Under the pieces are notes generated by a model. The model worked only from the letters and a program-made list of their open reading frames with translations. It had not been told where the DNA came from and did not search any database. From Verticillium longisporum (Eukaryota; Ascomycota; Sordariomycetes; Glomerellales; Plectosphaerellaceae): 64,000 nucleotides of DNA. The stretch lies in the NCBI GenBank assembly GCA_019188255.1, contig JAETXT010000011.1:558001-622000 (forward strand). The letters run 5' to 3'. Within the stretch, counting starts at the first letter, position 1; each line of letters starts with the position of its first letter. The position numbers were made by a program, and so were the translations under genes. Of this stretch, positions 1-13,020 are shown piece after piece.

Positions 1-555
1 TCATGTTTGGTTTTTGAAAGGCTCTTGACAAGAGATGCCATGGAGGATCGGATGGCTATGAATAGTTGGGCTATGAAGCCAGATCCGTGCTCGGGAGCCT
101 TAGGGGTAGACGCCCAGGTTTCGACATCATGCCGGCTCAGAAACGAAGGTCGACCCATGAAAACGCGGTCGAGAAGAAAAATTAGATATCGGATTCTAGG
201 CGCCTCAGCAGCACTACCTCGTAAACATCCGTAAAAATGGTTGTTTGTAGGATGCCAAATGTGGAGGTGCGGGGGCAGCCGGCAGGAACATCAGGTGAGC
301 GCCTCTATTCATGAAGTAAAGGTCAGCCAGTGGCTCATGAAGTGTCGAATGAGAGGCGCAGGCGAAACTGCGACCTATTCGTCCCTAAACGAGCATGTTC
401 AGCTGATCTGTCGTCGTGCATGGGCAAGGCTGTGAGCCCCTCTTTTCACGCATTCTGAACCACCCTTTCACACCTGCTGCGTTGGCAAGCAATGTTCGCT
501 CAAATCACTGACGATCGTAGACACGAATGAAGGGAGAAGTCGGCCTTGATTCATA
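1..555. other. Upstream flank of the HeLo/DUF7580 gene, no gene seen
   Basis: Short reading frames here have no ATG-led, codon-biased stretch and no recognisable protein similarity. The last part probably contains the promoter and 5' leader of the gene starting at 556. Confidence 0.5.
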
Positions 556-2608
556 ATGAGTGGCGTGGAAGTCATTGTGGGCGCCGTTCTCGGTTCAGTG
601 CCTATTGCCCTCGAGGCGTACGACAGGTCAGGACGATTGTTCGAGACAATTTCGACATTCCGGCATTATGCGAAAGAAGTCGACCTCCTGGACGCAAAAA
701 TCGGTACTCAGCGCGTCATATTCCGCAACAATGCCATCAACCTGCTCACGGCGGTGACGCAAGATCGCGACTCGGTGCAGGAGGTCCTAAAGCGACCGTC
801 CCCAGAGCTGCCGGCTGCACATGCACGCCTCAGCATGTCACCAATGTATAGGCATCGCATTGATACTCTGGCTGAGCTATTCGTATCATGCCGACAGCTA
901 TCGGACCAAGTAAACTGTGTGTTGCAAGAGTTGTGCGTGCAATTCGAAGCCATCCGGTGCGAAGTGGGCACCGTCAGTCAGGTGAGGTTCGCATGCGCAG
1001 TCTCGTAGACATTAGCTTATGGGCAAGCAGAAGCTGAGTACGTCGGAATGGTTCAAACATGTCAGATCTCGAGTCAAGCTCGGTCTCAGCAAGCCGCAGA
1101 CCGAAAAAGCCATCAAAAAGTTGAGAGCGCTGAACGGAGATTTCGAATCCATTGCCACTCATATCATTGATGGGCTTCGGCAGCTATCCCTGGATTCTCG
1201 AGGGGGGAAGCACAATGCATCGTACCGATCGTTCAGCGACATGGACACCCTACGGAAGTATCGCCGGACTCGATATGCTTCCAAAGCCATCCACTCGACA
1301 CTGCACGAGCGCTGGATGTGCTCATCGCACCCTTCTCATTCATTTGCGCTGAACATTGTCGGTCATGATACGAATACTGGCAAAGGGAAGGCCAAAGTTG
1401 ATGCTTGTAGCTATGTGACGTGCGAACTTGCCACAGTTCCTGGTCAATTCTTTTCACCCACGGAAGCGGAATTGCGACTGGAGATCGAGCAAGTTTGCGA
1501 GTCGGACGACGAGAATCAGAATTTGCGGCAGCAAGGTGATGCCCAGCGAGTCGCAGAGTTTCAGCAGCTGGCAATTTCTCTTGAGACCAATGTTGGTGGA
1601 GTCCGACCAGTCAAGCTGGCGAAGTCGAAAGCAGGGCTCGGGAGGCTGTTTCGAGGTATCTCAACTTCGGACAAGCGGCTGCCGGGACCTGCCGAGGCCG
1701 CGGTGGCCCATCCGTCTGACCTTCCACAGTCTGTGACCGCCAGCGCAGTGGCTGAACCAATGAACACGGCTGCCGTGCCTTCACCGACTCCCAACCCATC
1801 AGCAGTCGTGGACTTTTGCAGGGAGTTGCGCATCCTCACGTCGGACTGCATACAGCGTTCGCTGGTGGCGACATGGGAGCTACCTCGCGCCCAATGGTTC
1901 CATATTCCCGAGGCGGCCTTACAGACGCAGAATGCATCCCAGTCCATCTCGGATCTCATCCAGTGGATTGCTGAGAAACCTGTCGTGCGATCCCTCTCTC
2001 GTCCGGCCTCGGTTGAAATGGCCAGTCGGATTGCTGAAGGTATCATGCAGTTCTACTCGACGCCCTGGCTCGTCGACTCGGATCTGGGACAGAATGTGCG
2101 TTACATTAACTCAGCACCAGTGCCTTCGGATGCGATCGAGTTGAGAGGCCCGTACTTCGCAGCAGAACTTAGAGGTACAAGATGCGCAGAACATGGGAGG
2201 GTTGGCCCGGCAATTCTTCAAGACGCTGAGGGCGAGCCGGGTGGCATACGGCACGTCGCCGAAGCAGCCCGGAATAAGCTTTTGTTCAGTTTCGGCATCC
2301 TGCTGCTGGAGATTACTTACGGCCGACCATGGAGCACCTTGAGAGAAAGCGTGACTGGGTGGGATATGCCGCCTGACAGGGCAATCGCCGACTACCGAGC
2401 CGCAGAGAAATTGGCCCATCTCTTGGTCAACCAGATGGGCTCGAATTTCCCCAGAATTGTCAAGAAGTGTCTCGGTTGCGACTTTGGGCTCGGCGAAACG
2501 GACCTTGATAACGAGGACCTGCAACGGCACTTTGTGAAGGATGTTGTCGCGGGATTAGAGCGACTGGAATCTCGCATGCGGGAGATGGACTTGGCTCTCG
2601 AAGACTAA
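556..2608 (+). CDS. HeLo-like / DUF7580 fungal protein
   Basis: The best model is two exons, 556-981 and 1031-2608. The 49-nt intron (982-1030) has a GTGAGG donor and AAGCAG acceptor, keeps phase 0 and gives about 667 residues. The start is the first ATG of the open frame (MSGVEVIVGAVLGSVP). Residues 1-140 resemble the helical N-terminal HeLo-like region of many fungal proteins that precede a C-terminal DUF7580 domain. The C-terminal half (from about residue 340, FCRELRILTSD...) has the DUF7580 pattern: a degenerate kinase-like core ending in SFGILLLEITYGRPW, where real kinases have the F/G-helix region, but with no visible catalytic loop. Family members are linked by homology to fungal signalling and heterokaryon-incompatibility or cell-death modules; no biochemical role is established, so any role here is inference. 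An acceptor at 1027 would add one residue and is equally possible. Confidence 0.8.
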
Positions 2609-5413
2609 TCTGTGACGATGAGGCCCAGTCCTACCACATGCTATCCGACGGCCTCGAAGTTGTCAAGACCGCCGAGGTGATCAACCGCAGCGGGGTATCC
2701 GGACGTCGAGTCTGACGGCTACGCCGAAAGCCGCAAACATTGGCCGTGTTGTCGAGCTCGTCACGGCCAACGCAGGGTCTAGACCGCAATGTCGCCATCA
2801 AAACAACACCACATGGCGCGAGACCTCGCCGGAGCCTGGACGTCGAAATAACCTCTAACCCAGACCCCTACTCTTTTTTTGTTGACAGACGGTTGGTGGA
2901 ACTCCATTCGTCAAGCCCTCGCGTGTCCCGAGGCCAAACGCCTCTGCGTACTGTGCATGGAGAAGACGTGAAGCCGGGAGGCAGTGTCTAAACTCTGCTA
3001 CTACCACTCCCGGGTCCCAGTACATTGGGTGGAGGGGTTGTTGGCTTGCGTAAAGTTTTCTGACAGGAGGGGGGGAGCGGAGGGAGGCGGAAGACCGGAC
3101 GCTTATTGGAAAGCCGTGAGCTCCGTCGAGGCAGCCCGCCCGAGAGCGGTCTGAAGTCTGTGTATCTAGGGCTTTCGACGTCGGGCTATGGTCTAGGCCT
3201 AAGCTGGGCCAAGTGCAAGTGAGGGGGGAAACTGTAAAGGGAATGAGGACAACAGAGGCCGCTCATCTAGCTTTGGGCCAAACGGCTCCCTGCCATTGTC
3301 ATTGATAGCAGAAGGCGCTTAAAGGGTAACTGAATAACTTGAGACAATCAGCCGGACCATTGATCTCTCAGCGGCAGATACCGGAAGTGACAGGCGTTGC
3401 CCAAGGTTGTGGAGGAAGGATTCTGGAAGCCGTCGTCAAATCAGACGCCACAAGATTCACGTAGCCTCCTTCCTCCACCAGCCCCCTTCCCTCAGCCACC
3501 CAGTCCACCACCAGCCACCGCTATTGACCCGGCCCCCGCTTGCGCTTGCACATGTTCGTCCGTGACAACCAGACGCCCGCCCGCCATCCTTCCTATACAC
3601 GCCTCCCCTCCCTCCCAGCACCATCTCGTTACACAACCTCCCGCTAACTCACAACCCCAGCATCCCGTCGCATTAGCAGCATTCCAGCAAAGCAGCGCAA
3701 GAGCAGAAACGTGAACAAGCAATGAATGCAACGAGCATGAAAGACATGCCGACCGTACATGAACGACAGAACACGCAGCACGCACACACACCCTACAGGA
3801 ATCCGCGTGGCCGCAGATCATGAATCCAAACTCCCGGGTCGCCCACCCACCACCACCCCCCCTCAATTGCGAAATAGGCAGAGAAACAAGAAAGGGGGGA
3901 AAAAATAAAAAATAAAAAAATAAACCACCCCATCACCCACGCCCCTCCCCGCCGCGACACCGTACCCAACTAAAAATGCATTAACCCCTTCCGTCCTAAA
4001 CCACACTTGACGACCACCCCTCAAATCATCGCAAATCGCATGAGACGCTGATGGAGCCCTCTCCACCGCTCTCGTGGCACTGTAGAACCCCCGTAGCGCT
4101 GTCGCATACAGATTTCGTCCATCGTCACGGACGGATGCAAAAATGCGTCCATCGTCACGGACGGATGCAAAAATGGTGCGTGAGAAACGATAATTGGCTA
4201 ATAACGTCACATGAATAAAAGAGGCCTAAGCCAAGAGGAGCCAAATGGCCAGAGAACGGATGGGGATGGGCGGACAGACGGACACCAATCTAACGCTCCG
4301 CGCCGTCGCTGCCATTCCCGTACATCGTCGTCCGCCCGGCGCGCGCGCCGCCGCTTCATCCTAGAAAACATGCAGCACCATCCATGCGCAAACACAATGA
4401 CAGGGCGAACAGACAAGGCCGGCTTCTGACCACAGCTTGACACTAGCCCAGCAAGAATCCCTGCAAATAAATCACAAGCACCGCAACAGCGACAGCAACA
4501 GCAGAACGGAATAACCGTGCTCAACTCGTGTATTCCGATGGGCCTAATTATCATACGCAACAGTAGCATCAAGCAACAATCTTTCTCGTCACCATCCTGT
4601 CTGTCGTGTACTGGCCAGGTTCGTCAACATGTCATGCCGCCTGTGCCCTCATCTCTCGTGTAACGCCTCGAACCGAATCGAACCAAACCAAGCCAAACCA
4701 AGCCCGTACCAGAATCAAGCCATAGTCTCATCCCAATGGAATTTTGACACCCGACGCCCGGACATGCGATTCCGCCGTGGATTGCCGCCGCGGCGGCTAA
4801 AACCGAGCCGCATGTCGACACAAAAAGCCGCCGTAACAGACCTCGGCCTTTCGATGGAGTATGGCGAGCTTGGTAAACTCTGCAGTCCACCAAGGCCGTA
4901 GTCCAGGCCAGAACAAACTTCAAAAGGCAACATTTTGCCGTGCCGCCGACGCCTGTCCAGGAAGAGAAGCGAAGAGTGACGGAAGAAAATCAGACCGCCC
5001 AGCCGACCCCCAATGCATCAAAACCCTAGTGTGAAGAATTTCAAACGCACCCACCCATTCCTGGCGCGTCCAAGACGGGGAGGGGAAACCCGAAAAAGTG
5101 GAACGAGAAACCATCATTATGGGAGGGGAAGAGAAAAATGCTCGCCGCCGATTTAAGCAGTCCAACGCCCGTCGCAAAGAGGGCGATGGTTTGCTCATGC
5201 CGTGAGGAAGGCTGCGCGTCGGATAAGTCGCGCGGCAACGTCTAGTAAACGTCAAAGGAAAGTTTGGTACATGAACATGTGAACAGGATTGGAGGGCGTC
5301 GTCAGCAGAAGTAATCCGATAATGTACAATGCCCCCATGGCGGGGTTCCGTCATTACTGCTTGCGCTCTTCTCCTCCCGCCGGGGGTTCTTCAACATTAG
5401 GCTCAGGCTCTTC
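2609..5413. other. Intergenic region between the DUF7580 gene and CON7
   Basis: About 2.8 kb with no frame that looks coding on either strand; the short open frames are low-complexity or use proline/histidine-rich composition typical of chance frames in GC-rich DNA. It should contain the 3' ends of two convergent transcription units. It includes a two-copy 30-bp tandem repeat at 4116-4175 and an A-rich stretch around 3890-3930. Confidence 0.5.
4116..4175. repeat. Two-copy 30-bp tandem repeat containing an inverted repeat
   Basis: Two perfect adjacent copies (4116-4145 and 4146-4175). Each contains the arms CGTCC and GGACG separated by a short spacer, so either strand could form a small hairpin. 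It lies in the noncoding space downstream of CON7. Function unknown. Confidence 0.85.
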
Positions 5414-7114
5414 CTAGTGGCCCTGCCCAGGCTGCGTCCCGTTGTCTGGCTGCACGGTTAGCCTTCTCGGTCGTGCGCCTCCTTGCTCATGGGAAGGGGA
5501 TGTGGCTGCAACCAACTTACGTTGAGAGTACATGCCCTGGCTCGGCTGGCCATATGGCGACGGAGGCTGCGCCTGGTAGTTGGCGGGTTGGTACATGTGT
5601 GTGCCGTTGTACTCTGGCAGCGGTTGCTGCTGAGGGACGCCGGCGGAGGGAGGACCGTTGGGAGGATAGGAGGGGCTGTAGCCGATCGGGGGCAGACGGC
5701 CACCGCCATAGCCCGAAGGAGGGCCACCGTCGGGCCCGGACTGAGGGTCTGGGCCACCGTTTTGGGCGGCTTGCGCTGCCGCAGCAGCAGCAGCCGCACG
5801 ACGTTGCTCGTCCTCGGCCTTGCGAGCAGCTTCTTCCTCCTTCTTGCGCTGCTTCCATTCTTTACGAATCTCTTTGAATTCTGCAGTCACGCATTAGCTT
5901 CTGGCCTTTTCATCACCCAAGTCCCCGTAGCTCGGGTCGCCCATAGAAGCTAGTCTCAATTTTACGCCTGGACACACTACTCGGCGCGCTCTTCAACAGG
6001 GGCCCAACAGGAAAGCCCCCACATTGCGCGTCCCGCATAGAACAGCGACAGGGATGGTGTGAAGAACAGGGCAAAGATGGAGGTTGTAGGTGCATACCTT
6101 CAGGAGTTCGCTTCGTGCCGTGCGACTGCATGGTGACGTGCGCATTGAGATGGTTCAGAGTACCATACGCCTTCTCACAACCCTGCCAGCCACACTTGTA
6201 CATGCGCTCAATCTCCTCGTATCGTCGTCTCGGCCGCTTGTGCTGCTGCGCGCCAGGAATCGGAACGAAGGAGTATACCTGGTTGCCAAACTGTTTGGTT
6301 AGCAAGGCCAGCTCGATGCGGCGGGGGCGGGAGGGGCGCGCGCCATGTTGTGCGAGTCAACACTTACCTGAGTCGGCCTGCCGTTCGGGGGCGCAGAGCT
6401 CGGGGTCGGCGGGAAGTGATGGGTGGCGGGCGTCAGGCCAGCGCTGTGCTGGCCGTATCCCGTCCAGTCGGGACGGGGCTGAGGATAGGCATGTTGGTAT
6501 GCCTGCATGTCGCCGGGCGGCGGGCCGTACGGCGATTGCTGTCCGTAAGCGTAGGTAGGACTGGGTCCCGCGATGGAGGGATCTATAGGTACATCGTTGT
6601 CAGACTTGGGATGCTGGTTGGGTTGATGGTTTCGTCCATCTTGCTGGGGCAAAGACGGACTGCTTGCTTGTTGCGCCATGCCTCCGCTGCCACCGCTTGG
6701 GTTGCTAGCTGGATGGTATGGTCTGTGGATATGCTCAGGGAAGGATCCTGACCGCGCAGAAGGCGGGTAGACGCTGTACTCCGAGGTGGGAGTGGCCGAG
6801 GTGGAGTAGTTGCTGGGTCGAACCTCCTGTTGCGAAGAGTAGTGGGCAGCAGACGAGTGGTCTGCAGATGATCCTTCAGAACGGGTGTCGCCGCAGTTGC
6901 TTGGGTAAGGCGAAGGCAAACCTGACTGCGAGTACTCGGCAGCACTGCGTTCCATAGAGGTGTTGAGCGTGGTGAGCGTGGACAGAAGCGCGCTGGAGGT
7001 CGCTTCTGGGCGGTTCCCGTGACAAGAGCCGGGCGAGGAGACAGGGGAGGAGGATGCAAGGAGCGGTGCGTGGTTGCCAACGAAGTGATGAGGCTGCGTG
7101 GGGACCAGGTACAT
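5414..7114 (-). CDS. CON7: CON7-like C2H2 transcription factor (conidiation/morphogenesis)
   Basis: Three exons on the minus strand: 7114-6368, 6290-6098 and 5880-5414 (about 468 residues). The first intron has a GTAAGT donor and a GCTAAC branch point with CAG acceptor; the second runs from GTATGC to TGCAG. The core around residues 250-330 is the conserved block of the Magnaporthe Con7p family: QVYSFVPIPGAQQHKRPRRR, then one C2H2 finger (C-x4-C, GTLNHLNAHVTMQSH) and a basic EFKEIRKEWK stretch running into an Ala-rich helix. The N-terminal 250 residues are Ser/Pro/Gln-rich, as expected for an activation region. Con7p is a nuclear regulator of conidium shape, appressorium formation and cell-wall genes. 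ATG 7114 is chosen because the frame has no other upstream ATG before a stop. A GTAAGT donor at 5520 with a CTAAC/GTGCAG acceptor near 5455 suggests an optional terminal intron that would change the C-terminus. Confidence 0.9.
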
Positions 7115-10100
7115 ACTACGGCGCAACGATACAGTTGAGGGTCGCGAGGTAGCTGGCGGCGATCCTTTTTAGTTCTGGGGCCAGCTGTGGGAGATCCTCT
7201 GAAGGTCGGTGGTAGGGGGCCGGGTGTGGGGGATGGATGGCGTTCAACGTAAAAAGGTAGGAGTGGAAGGAGGGCAAGGTAGTAATGGTAGAGAGAGAGA
7301 GAGGTTGGGTTGAAGTGAAGGCACGGTCAAGAGACGGAGGAGGATGGTGTGCACCGCAAGTGAGACTTGTGAGGCGGCGCGACGGTGTATAAAGATGGCG
7401 GCCAAGATAGCGCGGGCCACCCAGCGAGTCGGGATTATGGTTAAAATGGGCGTCGATGACAACAGGCGACTAGGCCACGGCCCTGAGCGAAGATCTCTGG
7501 AGTGGCAAGGGTAGCGCTGCCTGTTCGCCAGATCGCGGAAGGGTTGGTGGCTCGTCTTGGTTGAGCGAAAAGTCGACGGCGTCCTGGGGAACTCGCGCAC
7601 TAAAATAGTGCGCTAAAGAAGTGGATGGACTGGGCTTCAGTCCGAGAGCAGGTCTAGCGTGAGGATCGGATGTGGTAGGTAGTTCTCCAAAAAGACGGGG
7701 GCGGAGAGTAAACGATGGTGTCGCAGCTGCAAAGAGTGAAATCTGATGTACCAAGTAATGTACGCCTCTGCAGCAGCGCAAGACTGGGAGTTCCCTTTCT
7801 TCAAGTTCAGGGTGTCGTGCGTGTGCCGGTGATGCCGCGTCTCGGACGAAGACGACGACAATGGACGGGACGACGGAGAGGGTTAAGGAGGGGGTACGTC
7901 GATGAAGGTTATGACGAGAGAGGTACGATCTTAGCGCCGTTCACGGGAGGTGGCCGTATATGAAGAGACCGAGGACGGCGGCGGCGAGGAATGATGGGGT
8001 AATCGAGGGCCTGGGTCGCCGAGGGGCTGATTTGCAGCGAGTGGATCCCTTGGCCTGGCGAGCCTGGGACGACCAAGTCCCAGAGACAGGGAAGGCTGAT
8101 GAGCAAAATCCCAGGTGCTGCTTAGCGGCAGAAGAGGGTCCTCCGAGTTGAAAGAGAGAGAGAGGGGGGGTGCACAGGTTGTCCCACAAGCCGAGAGGTG
8201 GCTCCCAGGGGGGGGGGTGTCGGTGGTGTCCTCGAAGCGGGTGGGTGGGAGGGCGCCTGAGAAGTCGAAGGGGAATGGGGTGTCGATGTAGCCAGGGATG
8301 AGGCGAGGCACCCCCGGTGGATAAAGGATGGACGAGTGGATTGTCGATGTGTAGTGGGTGTGCTGGACTGCACAAATGCCGAAGCTTGCGAAAGCGCAGC
8401 GCGCTCTTCGTCTGGTCACTCCGCAATCGTAGCTTGCCCGGAAAGGTACCTCTCGTCACCTCACTTCACCTCACCAGGAACGTCGTTGATGATCCACCTG
8501 ACGAAGCGGACGGACTTGCCGTGTGTTAGCCCAGGTCCCAGAGCACGCGTCACGACAAACAAACAGAGTGAAGAGCAGCAAAGAGCGCCAGAAGTAGTGG
8601 AATAGAGGTAGAGAGAGGGATAGAAGAAGAAGAAAGGCACCAGTATAGACCTTTCACGCCTCGACTCGTGGGGTGCGCAATTCTGTTTTCTGTTTCCGTC
8701 GTGGCCTGTTTGCGCCAGGCACGGCACGGTGTGCTCTGGTCGTTCTGTGGCCGCAAGTGGTCCCAGTTCTAGGTAGGTACTGTGCTTGTATGCATGTACT
8801 GCAAATCGGAGAGTTCGATCTGGCGACGAGGTCTACTGTTCGCTCGTCAAGAAAGTGACTTGGTTGCGGACGGGACTGGGATTGGGAGACTGGGACAGGC
8901 GACAGACGAGAGGTGGTCGGCTCGTATGCGTGAGTACCATGCAAGCATGTAGGAGGGAGGAGGGGGGTGCCTGGCGAGCTGGAGGCTAGGGGTGTGAGTG
9001 GGTAATTCTCACCTGTGGTACAGGTGCTGAGCGGCGAGGATTTCGGTATCTCACGCGTCCGGATGGAGATCTCTGGGTCGGTCCCCACGACAGAGCCGAA
9101 GACGTCTGACTCGAGACCTCGTGCAGATAAAAAGCGCGAGTAATTGCGACGCCTGCCGAAAGGGGGCCTATGATGCAATGCCTCGTCGTCCGTCAGCGTC
9201 AGAGACAAAGATTGTAACTGCATGTACCGGACATTTGCCCAAGAGCATCCAGATGAGTCCGGAAACGAGCAGAGAGAGGGAGAGAGAGAAAGAGAGAAAC
9301 AGACAGAGCTCAGATGCTGGCTGCCCCGGGCTGGCAATGCTTGGGGTTGCTTCAGACAATGGAAGGGGCCTGGCCCTGTTCATTCAGACGAGGGTGGTCG
9401 TGGGCCAAAACTGTACTGTTCTGTAGAAGGAATACCATGTATCAGGCCAGGGCAGGCGAGGGGCTCCTCCCCACGAACCCAGCGCTGGGTTTGAGCTGGT
9501 GTGAAGTAAACGAACTGTCGTCTTCTGGAGGGGCCGAAGAAGAGGTACCTTACACAAGGCGCTGAACTCCCCTCATTGGTACCTGTCTACTTTACTTTCT
9601 CTTTCTTTCTCTCGGCCTCTCTCTTTCCTGACTGCCTGCTGCTGTGTTCTGTTCTGGGCCTCGTCGAGGGGGGCATGGGGGGCAGGAACCAACTTCCCAG
9701 GGGGAAAGGGTGGGCAGGGTTCCTGCAAAAAAAAGCGTGGGAGGTCGGCAGTGTGGTGGCCCAGGATCCTCGTGAAGGACGGAAAGGGGGGGGTGGCACT
9801 ATGCAGCGTGTTTCCATGGATTTGGAGAAGGAGAAGGAGAACGGAGGGAGGGTGGGGTCAGTGGATGCATGTCGCGTTCGCTCATTGGCTCTACACCGTG
9901 TGTCAACAACATGAAGCACCCCGGAAGCGTGTTCGTCTGTCTGCCAGGTGGCGGGCACGCTTTTCACAGTACATGGTACATGTACATGTATGCAGTCTGG
10001 ATTCAGAAAGCTTCATAAACTCAATGACGGCAGGCATGTCCACAGGGTTCAAACGCAGTTACATGACTGGGCCCGTGACCAAGCATTCACCATGGACCCG

Positions 10101-12863
10101 ATTGTGTGTGGGCGTCGGGTAATCGCCGATGCAACGCGTTGCTGAGTGTTGTTGTGGCAGACAGGCAAGGCAAGGACGACGTCAGGAATGTGGACACGCT
10201 AGCTATTCTCCTAAGTCAATACTTTCCGGCGACGGCAGCCGCAACCGGTTTGGGTAAATGACTTGATACTCAATATTTGTTCCAGGTGCAGTGTCTTCCT
10301 GGCAAGAGCGGAACTGACTGCGCGAGGGCAAGAGCTGAGGAAGAAGCCCCGCTCAATACATGTGTCAGTGGAGACCCAAGGAAGGTACGGGGGGGCTTGG
10401 GCTTGGGGGGCACATCAGAGGAAGAGGAGGGAGGGGCTTCTTGGGCGTGCCTAGATCCCTGCCATGGGCAACATGATCACAATTGCTGTCGTTGCAGGCA
10501 CCTGGCGACGAGGAAAACCGGGCCCGTGTTTTAAAGAGAAAGTCAAAGTCAAGAGCTGGTCTGAGGTGCGCGGAGTTTTCCTTTGATGTGGTGGAGGCGC
10601 GGGAAATATCGATTTGCCTGTGATGTCGAGTGTGATGATGCGCCGGAAGCTGGGATACTCACAGTGTGCAAGAGACACTGTAGATCAAGGACGAGCAGGG
10701 GGCCTTCTCCGCCTCTTGCTCATGCTGTCTGGGTGTGTTTTAGCGTGGGTGTGCTGCTGATGGGTCTGCTTGGCTTGGCTTGCTGGCTGGTCCTTGCACT
10801 AGAAGCTGAACCCATGCCTGGTCCATGGCATTCTGATCCGTGCTGAGCATCGAAAATGAGTGGGTTCCAGAGATCTGCGTCTTTTTCTCACACTAACCCC
10901 GATAGGTGGGAGGATGGTCATGTGGGTCAGAGCGCCCGGCAAGGGGGGGGTCTCTTGCGAAAGGTCTTTCCCCTCTCTCTCTCTCCCTCTCCACTTCTTT
11001 CTGCCTCGTCTTTCATCGAGTCACAGTCCACTAATGCTTGATGATGATGTCCGACACGCCGTGAGAGGGGGCCACTGATGTGCCGACTCTTCCAGTCGGT
11101 CACCCATCTGCTCACCTCAACAGACCGACTCATCTCTGCCCACCCCTGCATTGTCGGTGCTGAGATGCTGCCATGCTGCCATGCCGTCGATCGCCACAAC
11201 GCTCGGCTCCTCGTCTTCCCTCTGCTTCTATCACAGGGCCTTGGCATCACGGTACAGTGGCGGGCCTCACGTTCGCGTCTGCCGCGTGGGCACATGTATT
11301 CACTCATCTTTTGTCCCATGCGTGCCTCGACATTGCTGCTTCACTCGCTCGCCCGCTCCGCTCTCTCGCTAACGTCCCTCAGAACCCGATCGCTGGCTAC
11401 TGAGCGCACCCTGTCGACTGCACACCGGTGGCCTGGCTGTCATGCTCCAAGCGCAAGCGCTGGCTGTATCTGCCGCTCTGCTAAGTCGCTGTAGCGCTGC
11501 CAGTAAAGCCCCCAGGTGCCGCCGATGGTGCCTGGGGCCATGCGACAGTGCAAGGTACGTCTGCAGGAGAGCTACGTCCGGCGGACAGACGGATCCTCGA
11601 CATGATGAACTGCCCGGGCCGGCCCCTGCAAGCTCTGCTCACCTGCAGCCCACGACGCGCGCCTGACGCATGGAATGGTCGCGCCCCTAGGCTCTAGCTC
11701 GGTTGTCTTGTGTGGACCCTGACTCGAGCCTAGCGAAGCACGTCGATCTTTATGGACTTGGACAAAAAGAGAATAGGCTCGAGTCTCGGGGCTTTCTTTC
11801 GTCGATAAGCGCTAGCTTCTCGCTGGGAGAGACTGGTGGCTCGGTTCGTCGGCGGGATAGACGACTGCTGGGTGCTGGGTGCTGGGTGCTGGTAGCTTTG
11901 CGAGGGTGGTGTCTGTCTACCGTACACGCAGGCGACCGCATGGTCGGACCACATCCATTCATCGCGCTTTTCTCCGTCCGCTTCGGAGGGTGCACGTTCG
12001 TGTGTTACATGACTGACGACACTAGACCACGAGGCAATTTGGGGACATGTGCAACGACCGGAAGTCAATCTCGTCCCTCTGTCATCCGGCCCTCGGGCGC
12101 TCAATCGTCGACGATGCAAAACCAGATCCGATATGAGCAGAGTTGCATGTTGCATCCCTCTGAGATATCCTCACGGTATACAGTAGCGCACAAAGACATG
12201 CTTTAGGGTCTGTCATGTCTGGGTCGATCAATTCAATGGATGTTCTCGTCTGATATGTACGTGCTGAGAAGAGGTCATGATCCATAATATCATTGCGTCA
12301 ATGGAATATTGACCCGCGGCAACTTGCACGTTGGGGAAACGCCATGCGAGCAGTCCACTCTATCCATTTCTGCCTAGGCTTCACTCTTGATCTGAAGGAA
12401 AGTCTCCTAGCGTCATCGGCAGGGCACAGATGTCCATCATGAAGCAGGGGGCAGATGGTCGTTCAATGATCTACTAATAACCGTGCCAACCTCAGAATGA
12501 ACGAATATTGGGCGCTCGCCCCATTTCCTAGCGCACATGCTCGCTTGCCCCGCCGGTTCGATGTAGCAGGTGAAGTCATCAAGGTCGCCAGCTCATGACG
12601 AACAGTGGCCAGCGAGCAGTCAGTTAGATAGATGGACGAGTGCGCCTAGCGCCCTGCGCCGCTGTCTGTCACGTCTCATGAGCTGCAGCCGGGGTGTCTG
12701 GACGGCTGTAGAGACAGGGGGTTCCGAATGTCACTCCTGTTCTCCGGGGAGAGGAGGTGCGCGGTCGAACGGAGAGCATCCATTCCAAAATACGACTTTT
12801 GAGTATAGAATACCTTACGAGAAACCCCCTCGCTTCTATATGGTCTCCCTTTCTTCCCTCAGG
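7115..12863. other. Long noncoding region upstream of CON7
   Basis: No convincing protein gene on either strand over 5.7 kb. The stretch nearest CON7 is pyrimidine-rich on the CON7 sense strand and is probably a long promoter and 5' leader, as is common for developmental regulators. Low-complexity patches occur, for example the purine-rich run at 9270-9300 and a GCTGGGT tandem near 11866-11892. Longer open frames are Ser/Arg/Pro-rich, often lack an ATG and show no family resemblance. Confidence 0.5.
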
Positions 12864-13020
12864 CTACCAAGGTGGAGGACGGCTATTTTCTCTGCCCTTG
12901 TAGGCTATTCGCTCTACCCGACTAGGGTAAATGCACGCTAGATAAGGGTCAAGTTCCATACATAGCTCTACTACTAAAATTAGCTAGGGCAACTATATAC
13001 CTCTACTCATCTCTTATATA
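12864..13020 (+). repeat. Left terminal inverted repeat of the relic
   Basis: This is the reverse complement of 14195-14349 with scattered transitions. The most conserved part is 12875-12949 (GAGGACGGCTATTTTCTCTG at the outer end). Confidence 0.85.
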
